DNA of 10,254 nt from the NCBI GenBank assembly GCA_023150835.1, contig JAKLKB010000211.1, positions 1-10,254 of the forward strand, written 5' to 3'. Source of the DNA: Myxococcota bacterium. Lineage in GTDB: Bacteria; Myxococcota_C; UBA6777. Shown here piece after piece: positions 6,295 through 10,254 of the stretch. The position numbers and the translations under genes were made by a program. How positions within the stretch are numbered: the first letter of the stretch is position 1; every line of letters begins with the position of its first letter. The notes under the pieces were generated by a model that did not search any database, had not been told where the DNA came from, and saw nothing but the letters and a program-made list of their open reading frames with translations.

Positions 6295-7691
6295 GACGTC
6301 ATCTGGCGATCTGCGTACACCGAATCGCTCACAAAAAACGCCTCATGCAACGCCTTCATCGCCTCGATCGCGTAGTTGGGTTCCGTCACCAACGTCACGT
6401 TGATCCGCGAAGCTCCCTGCGAGATCATGTGCAACGGGATCTGACGATCCCCCAACATCGCAAAGATCCGACCCAACAACGACGAATCTTGCCGCAGCCC
6501 CGAACCCACCAAACACAACAGGCTGCGCTCTTTCTTTTGCTCGACATTCGCAAACGCCGATATCTCCGCAATCGCCGCGTCCAGATCTCCTTCCCAATAA
6601 TCGAACGTCATCGAAACCGACACTTCGCTCGTTGTGATCGCATCGACAGACACTTGATGCCGCGACAAGATCTCGAAGATCCGCGACAAAAACCCCGGCG
6701 CTTCCAACATCCCCAACGAACGCACCAACAGCGAACGCACATTCTTGCGCAGCGCGATCGCACGCAACGGCTCGCTCGGGGCCTTGTCGTCGATCAACGT
6801 CCCTTGCAGATATCGCGGATCTGGATCGTTTGGATCGACATGAAACGTCCCCAACACCCGCACCGGAATCCCATTGCGACGCGCTGGTTCGATCGTTCGC
6901 GGATGCAGCACCTTGGCCCCGAAAAACGCCAACTCCGCTGCTTCTTCAAAACTCACCGCCGGCACCAACGAGGTATTCCCCACCACTCGCGGATCCGCTC
7001 GCAAGATCCCCGGAACATCCGTCCATATCTGGATCTCATCCACCTTCGCCGCCGCACCAAACACCGCTGCTGAAAAGTCCGATCCTCCACGACCCAACGT
7101 CGTGATCTCGCCCTGAATCGACCGCGCAATAAACCCCGTCACCACCGCGATCTCATCCGATTGCAACCGCGCCACCGCACCCTCGATCTCAGGATAACAC
7201 TCCGGTAACACTCCCGCCCGCGTATACCGCTGATCTGTACGCATCCCCAATTCCCAACTGTCCCACGCCTTCGCTGGATGCCCCATCTTCCGCAACGTCG
7301 CCGCCAACAACCTCACACTCATCCGCTCCCCAAGCGATGCCAACATATCCCGCACCCTCGGACTCACCTCCCTCAACAAAAAAATACCCCCCAACACCCG
7401 ACGCAGCTCCTCATACTGCGCTTCGATCAAACCAAAACCCAAACCCAGCTTCTCGATGATCGCATCGTGCCGCCCAATAATCTGCTTCTCTAATTCCTGA
7501 TACGCCTCCCCTCTTTGCGCTTGCTCCGCCACCTCCAACAGCATATCCGTCACACCGCCCAGCGCCGACACCACCACGATCGGCCAGCGCGTCTCCCGCG
7601 CTACCAACTGCGCCGTCCTTGTCATCGCCTCAGGCGTCCCCACACTCGTCCCACCAAACTTCATCACCACTTTTCCTTGATGCCGACTCAC
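6267..7691 (-). CDS. lysC: Aspartate kinase (aspartokinase), monofunctional
   Basis: A 474-residue enzyme phosphorylating L-aspartate, the first step to lysine, threonine and methionine and to diaminopimelate for cell wall. The amino-acid kinase domain starts with the nucleotide-binding motif KFGGTSVG (11-18). It continues with SLGERMSVRLLAATL (119-133), TTLGRGGSDFSAAV (197-210), DVPGILRADPRVV (225-237) and the FFGAKVLHPRTI segment (256-267). Two ACT regulatory domains follow, about 315-385 and 390-452, typical of feedback-inhibited enzymes; the effector cannot be read off. No homoserine dehydrogenase is fused. The assigned start is GTG 7691 with AAAGG nearby. ATG 7664 (residue 10) with AAGGA upstream is an alternative, but kinases of this family usually have a few residues before KFGGTS. 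It lies 100 bases downstream of lysA, same strand, likely one operon. Confidence 0.96.
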   Translation of the reverse strand: MSRHQGKVVMKFGGTSVGTPEAMTRTAQLVARETRWPIVVVSALGGVTDMLLEVAEQAQRGEAYQELEKQIIGRHDAIIEKLGLGFGLIEAQYEELRRVLGGIFLLREVSPRVRDMLASLGERMSVRLLAATLRKMGHPAKAWDSWELGMRTDQRYTRAGVLPECYPEIEGAVARLQSDEIAVVTGFIARSIQGEITTLGRGGSDFSAAVFGAAAKVDEIQIWTDVPGILRADPRVVGNTSLVPAVSFEEAAELAFFGAKVLHPRTIEPARRNGIPVRVLGTFHVDPNDPDPRYLQGTLIDDKAPSEPLRAIALRKNVRSLLVRSLGMLEAPGFLSRIFEILSRHQVSVDAITTSEVSVSMTFDYWEGDLDAAIAEISAFANVEQKKERSLLCLVGSGLRQDSSLLGRIFAMLGDRQIPLHMISQGASRINVTLVTEPNYAIEAMKALHEAFFVSDSVYADRQMTSADALPAIG

Positions 7692-7725
7692 TTATGCCGC
7701 CTTTCTTCCGTGTCCTTGACTTTTT

Positions 7726-7793
7726 ACATACAGCCTCTTCGCTGCGCTTCTTTCTTTGATGCCCACACATACGGACTCTTCGCTTCGCTGCTT
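7726..7793. repeat. Imperfect direct repeat between lysA and lysC
   Basis: The stretch ACATACAGCCTCTTCGCTGC (from 7726) recurs, with mismatches, as ACATACGGACTCTTCGCTTC (from 7767), a 41-base offset. Each copy is about 27 bases and contains CTCTTCGCT followed by a pyrimidine-rich tail. The right copy touches the lysA stop codon. It appears to be a small tandem duplication in the spacer; no function is assigned. Confidence 0.5.
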
Positions 7794-9207
7794 ATTCGCC
7801 TTGGCGTTTCAACGATGCTGGGATGCAATCAAGCCGCAACATCGATGCGGCATCTTCGCGCATAGCCAACAACTCCGCCCGTCCTTCGGAGACCATCACC
7901 ACCGCAGGACGCGCCACCCGATTGTACTGGCTCGCCATGCTGTATGTGTACGCTCCCGTTGACAAGAACGCCACAACATCATCCACCCGAATATGCGGAA
8001 GATACACATCTTTTTGCAACATATCCCCCGACTCACAACAACGACCCGAGATCGACCACAGCGTATCGGGCTTTTCATTCATCCGATTTGCCAAGGCCAC
8101 TTGGTATTTGGCGTTGTACAGCGCAAAGCGCGGATTGTCCGTCATCCCGCCATCCACGCTCGCATAATTGCGTACACCCTCGATCTCTTTGATGCTCTGC
8201 ACCGTGTACAACGTGACACCCGCTCGACCCACGATCGAACGCCCCGGCTCATCGCACAACAACGGCGGTTCCACCTCGTACTCTTCCGCCAGTTCCATCA
8301 CTCGCCGGCGCATCCGCGCAAGATGCTCGCCCACCGATGGCGGGACATCATCCTCCGTATAACGAATCCCGATCCCTCCCCCCATATTCAACTCATCCAA
8401 CGGCGCTCCCAACTCTTTTTGCACATACGCATAAAACCGCATCATCGACTCTACCGCCACCGAAAACGGCTTCAAATCGAAGATCTGCGAACCGATATGA
8501 CAGTGCAAACCCACCAGCCTCAATCGCGGATATCGCAAGATCTTCAACACCGCTTGTTCTGCCGCACCGCTCGCCAAATTAAACCCAAACTTCGAGTCCA
8601 CTTGTCCTGTCTGGATCGCTTGATGTGTCGAAGGCTTTACCCCGGGCGTCACCCGAATAAACACCCGCGCCTCTTTCTCCATCGCTTCCGCCATCTCCCC
8701 CAATCGCTCGATCTCTGCAAGGTTATCGATCACGATCCGACCGATCCCCATCTCCAACGCCAGCCGCAGATCCTCTCGCGTCTTTGCATTCCCGTGCATC
8801 AAGATCCGCTCCGCTGGAAAACCCGCCGCCCTCGCCGTCTCCAACTCCCCCCATGACGCCACATCCAAACCCATCTCTTCTTGTTCCATCAACCGACAAA
8901 AGCCTGTCGTCAAAAACGCCTTGCTTGCATAATACACCCGCGCTCGCGGATACTGCTCGATCTGCTGCTTGTACGCTCGGCAATTCCCCCTCACCACTTC
9001 TTCCAACAACACCACCAACGGACTCCCAAATCGTACCAGCAGATCCCGCACATCATGGCCCGCCAACGTCATCACTCCCGACTCATTCACCCCATAAATC
9101 GGCGGCTCCGTATACACCATCTCTTCCATCATCGCCCATATCCCTTCGTCTCTCTGTGGCCTCGCTCTCAAACGCGCTGCCTCCCTGCTTTTTCTTGCAA
9201 CCATCAC
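7792..9207 (-). CDS. lysA: Diaminopimelate decarboxylase
   Basis: A 471-residue PLP enzyme converting meso-diaminopimelate to L-lysine, the last step of lysine synthesis. It is a fold-type III decarboxylase: the alanine-racemase-like barrel carries the Schiff-base lysine in YYASKAF (K96), HCHIGSQI (235-242), LNMGGGIGI (273-281) and CDEPGRSIV (318-326). The C-terminal beta domain has CESGD (391-395; the cysteine reaches the partner active site in dimers of this family) and GAYTYSMASQYN (418-429). The start GTG 9207 (or ATG 9204) has GAGGA six bases upstream. This gives a basic N-terminal extension of about 30 residues over the usual length near 420. ATG 9132 (residue 26) is the alternative and would remove it. 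The promoter at 9229-9257 fits the longer form with a very short leader. Gene order lysA-lysC on one strand suggests co-transcription. Confidence 0.96.
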   Translation of the reverse strand: MMVARKSREAARLRARPQRDEGIWAMMEEMVYTEPPIYGVNESGVMTLAGHDVRDLLVRFGSPLVVLLEEVVRGNCRAYKQQIEQYPRARVYYASKAFLTTGFCRLMEQEEMGLDVASWGELETARAAGFPAERILMHGNAKTREDLRLALEMGIGRIVIDNLAEIERLGEMAEAMEKEARVFIRVTPGVKPSTHQAIQTGQVDSKFGFNLASGAAEQAVLKILRYPRLRLVGLHCHIGSQIFDLKPFSVAVESMMRFYAYVQKELGAPLDELNMGGGIGIRYTEDDVPPSVGEHLARMRRRVMELAEEYEVEPPLLCDEPGRSIVGRAGVTLYTVQSIKEIEGVRNYASVDGGMTDNPRFALYNAKYQVALANRMNEKPDTLWSISGRCCESGDMLQKDVYLPHIRVDDVVAFLSTGAYTYSMASQYNRVARPAVVMVSEGRAELLAMREDAASMLRLDCIPASLKRQGE

Positions 9208-9228
9208 TTCCCGTCCTCAGCGACGCGC

Positions 9229-9257
9229 AGCATAACTCCCCACTCCACCACCGTCAA
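9229..9257 (-). promoter_or_regulatory. Predicted sigma70-type promoter of lysA-lysC
   Basis: On the minus strand TTGACG (9257-9252, 5/6 match) and TATGCT (9234-9229, 4/6 match) are 17 bases apart. The expected start is near 9222, about 15 bases before GTG 9207, with the GAGGA ribosome-binding site at 9218-9214. I see no lysine riboswitch fold in this short leader. The promoter sits just beyond the 3' end of the broken ATPase gene. Confidence 0.45.
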
Positions 9258-9273
9258 TCTCAACTTCTTCGCT

Positions 9274-9765
9274 TCAACCGACTAAATCCGCCGCATCCAA
9301 GCGCTTTAAGAGGCTTGCGCCTTTTTCTCGCTCCACCACGACGATCTCTTCTGGCTCGAAAAGATCCAAGAATGTCGAAGATTGCGTCGCAAACAGAATC
9401 TGCGTGTGTCTTGACACAAAACGGGCAAGTTCCGCCACCATCCGAATCGCCTTGGGATGCAAGCCAAGTTCCGGCTCGTCGATACTCATCCACCTCGGCA
9501 AAGAACTTGGCTTCGCTCCATCTTCGCAAGGTACGCAGCAAGATTCCCTCCGTCCGTGTGGAGCCGCTGATCGTCTTCCACTCGTGCGTATGTCCTCAAT
9601 GCAGAATTCACCGAAGTATCGTAGAAATGAACAAAAGGTCATCGCATTTAGCCAATCCCAAAACGCAGCAACAACCTGATCTTGCGATGCGGCCTCTTCC
9701 AACGCGCTCTCTCCCAACCCCGCACGGCTTGACTGTGAAATCCTTTCAACCCCATCCACACCCAC
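9274..9765 (-). pseudogene. Broken AAA-family ATPase (AAA_21/COG4637-like), frameshifted and internally deleted
   Basis: Remains of an ATPase of the RecF/SMC-like AAA_21 type. The frame ending at 9274 carries a Walker B and following segment, SIDEPELGLHPKAI, then ILFATQSSTFLDLF and EEIVVVEREKGASLLKRLD, all as in intact members. The frame upstream of 9640 holds GESALEE...FWDWLNAMT. The family block FVHFYDTS...DDQRLHTDGGNLAAYLAKM sits in a different frame (9638-9486), so a one-base slip at the T4 run 9636-9633 is needed. Between NLAAYLAKM and the Walker B region the usual 100 or so residues, including the LSDGT-type signature, are missing. A GCGAAG repeat (minus strand; 9527-9522 and 9516-9511) marks the probable junction. 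The N-terminal Walker A part is absent and the C-terminus ends early. The ATG at 9765 is not an original start; recognisable similarity begins near 9717. Family assignment is from memory of conserved motifs. Confidence 0.8.
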
Positions 9766-9779
9766 CCTCTCCCCCTCAG

Positions 9780-10052
9780 ATCGAACGGATCGAACGCGGC
9801 ATGAACCTCACAGGCGTGGAAACCAATATCGTTGTCTCCGTCAAATCCATCTTCTTGATCGCCCCTGATGTTTGGGAACTCACCTACCGCTTGCCCGATG
9901 GCTCTACCCGCGAACAGATGATCCGTAGAGAAGACGAAACACGCATTGAGATCGCCGAAAACGAAAGACCCTTCACTTTTGACGGCGATCCCGCCCGCCT
10001 TCGATCGATCTTGATCGGCTCCAAAGACTCTTGGAACGCGGGTTCTTGTTGA
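9780..10052 (+). pseudogene. N-terminal stub of a large SF2/SNF2-type helicase
   Basis: The plus-strand frame (with an internal ATG at 9801) reads IERIERGMNLTG, then SVKSIFLIAPDVWELTYRL, REQMIRREDETRIEIAENE and RPFTFDGDPARLRS. This matches my recollection of the N-terminus of bacterial helicases whose next conserved blocks are a RLxxEAxRI...LFDP segment and the PLPHQ-type Q-motif, a DISARM DrmD-like/DUF3883-associated group. Similarity stops at about 10003, the frame ends at 10052, and no helicase motor motif is present, so only about 75 residues of a protein normally near a thousand remain. The similarity appears to begin before ATG 9801. It is adjacent to a DprA-like fragment in another frame and head-to-head with the broken ATPase. 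The helicase assignment is moderately sure; loss of function is near certain. Confidence 0.6.
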
Positions 10053-10192
10053 GCCAAGCCGTCGAACAATGGCGCACCCGTGCGATCTGGGTTCTCAGCC
10101 GCGCAGATGCAGATGGCTCATGTTGTGTTTTGAGGTCTTTTTCGAAAAACGTGGTATCATCGGGCTTCATGGCTTGTTTGCCCTTGACATGA
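10004..10192 (+). pseudogene. Internal fragment of a DprA/Smf-like DNA-processing protein
   Basis: The frame opening at about 10004 reads IDLDRLQRLLERGFLLSQAV then EQWRTRAIWVLSRADAD (to about 10114). This resembles the region in DprA/Smf-like proteins that precedes the ssDNA-binding Rossmann core, where intact proteins continue with YPxRLK and then the VGSR motif. Here similarity breaks off after RADAD and unrelated residues run to a stop at 10190-10192. There is no start codon and no Rossmann core, so it is a relic of about 37 recognisable residues. It begins almost exactly where the helicase stub ends, in a different frame. Confidence 0.55.
10130..10160 (+). promoter_or_regulatory. Possible promoter for the gene entering at the right edge
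   Basis: TTGAGG (10130-10135) and TATCAT (10155-10160) are separated by 19 bases. The -10 is good (5/6) and the spacing is longer than ideal. It lies between the end of DprA-like similarity and the candidate start at 10219. A lone TTGACA at 10184-10189 has no fitting -10 downstream. Confidence 0.25.
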
Positions 10193-10218
10193 GAGGTCTC
10201 AGAGGAACGTCTCGCGAC

Positions 10219-10254
10219 ATGACAGTTGAAGAAAACAACGAAAACTCTCGGGGG
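10219..10254 (+). CDS. Start of an unidentified gene, cut by the window edge
   Basis: ATG 10219 opens a frame reading MTVEENNENSRG to the last base. GAGGAA at 10202-10207 lies 11 bases upstream, and a promoter-like element is about 60 bases upstream. A second in-frame ATG at 10189 would add ten residues. The residues are hydrophilic and acidic, as in many real N-termini, but twelve residues are too few to identify a family. Confidence 0.35.
   Translation, partial: MTVEENNENSRG

Noticed and set aside
9208-9273. Lysine riboswitch ahead of lysA
   Set aside because: The available leader is far too short and shows none of the conserved helices. Upstream sequence is the ATPase relic.
8784-9780. 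Long plus-strand open frame running from within lysA into the helicase stub
   Set aside because: The first part is antisense to conserved lysA sequence and the ATPase relic, with Pro/Ser-rich low-complexity translation. Only the part after about 9780 resembles a protein family.
9274-10254. Insertion sequence causing the gene decay at the right end
   Set aside because: No transposase-like frame, terminal inverted repeats or target duplication is visible. Lesions look like point slippage and deletions.

Overview
The window looks like chromosomal DNA of a free-living, probably Gram-negative bacterium. It has moderately GC-rich coding sequence, a secreted/periplasmic M23 peptidase, a lysine/diaminopimelate pathway pair and a dedicated Hsp70/J-protein pair. 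An extra Hsp70 with a small J protein that has a TPR-like tail recalls Myxococcota/Bradymonadota-type genomes, but this placement is a guess. There are no rRNA, tRNA, CRISPR or insertion-sequence signatures.

Layout. (1) 241-3599, minus strand: an operon transcribed leftwards in the order acyl-CoA dehydrogenase, lidless Hsp70, J-domain co-chaperone. A good sigma70-type promoter lies at 3658-3686. The dehydrogenase stop and the Hsp70 start are separated by one base. Beyond the J gene, 1-240 is non-coding and holds a nested inverted repeat. (2) 3728-4858, plus strand: a secreted M23 metallopeptidase, divergent from the dehydrogenase and convergent with the next gene. (3) 4887-5798, minus: an FkbM-family methyltransferase with a perfect hairpin in its upstream region. 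(4) 5799-6266: a repeat-rich gene-free gap with C/G-rich palindromes and short direct repeats, including degenerate copies of the 3' end of lysC. (5) 6267-9207, minus: lysA (diaminopimelate decarboxylase) followed by lysC (aspartate kinase), i.e. the last and first steps of lysine synthesis, with a plausible promoter at 9229-9257. (6) 9274-10192: a small gene graveyard. It holds a frameshifted and internally deleted AAA-family ATPase (minus), an N-terminal stub of a large SF2/SNF2-type helicase (plus) and an internal piece of a DprA/Smf-like protein (plus). All three families are common in defence islands. (7) From about 10219 a new plus-strand gene seems to start and runs off the window.

Functional reading. 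The ACAD-Hsp70-J operon is the most unusual intact unit: two chaperone components that look made for each other are co-transcribed with a metabolic flavoenzyme. The right end looks like a decayed defence locus whose remains now abut the lysA promoter. Two window-wide compositional patterns stand out: a strong excess of C over G on the plus strand through most of the window whichever strand is coding, and a marked excess of the tetramer GATC in the conserved genes.
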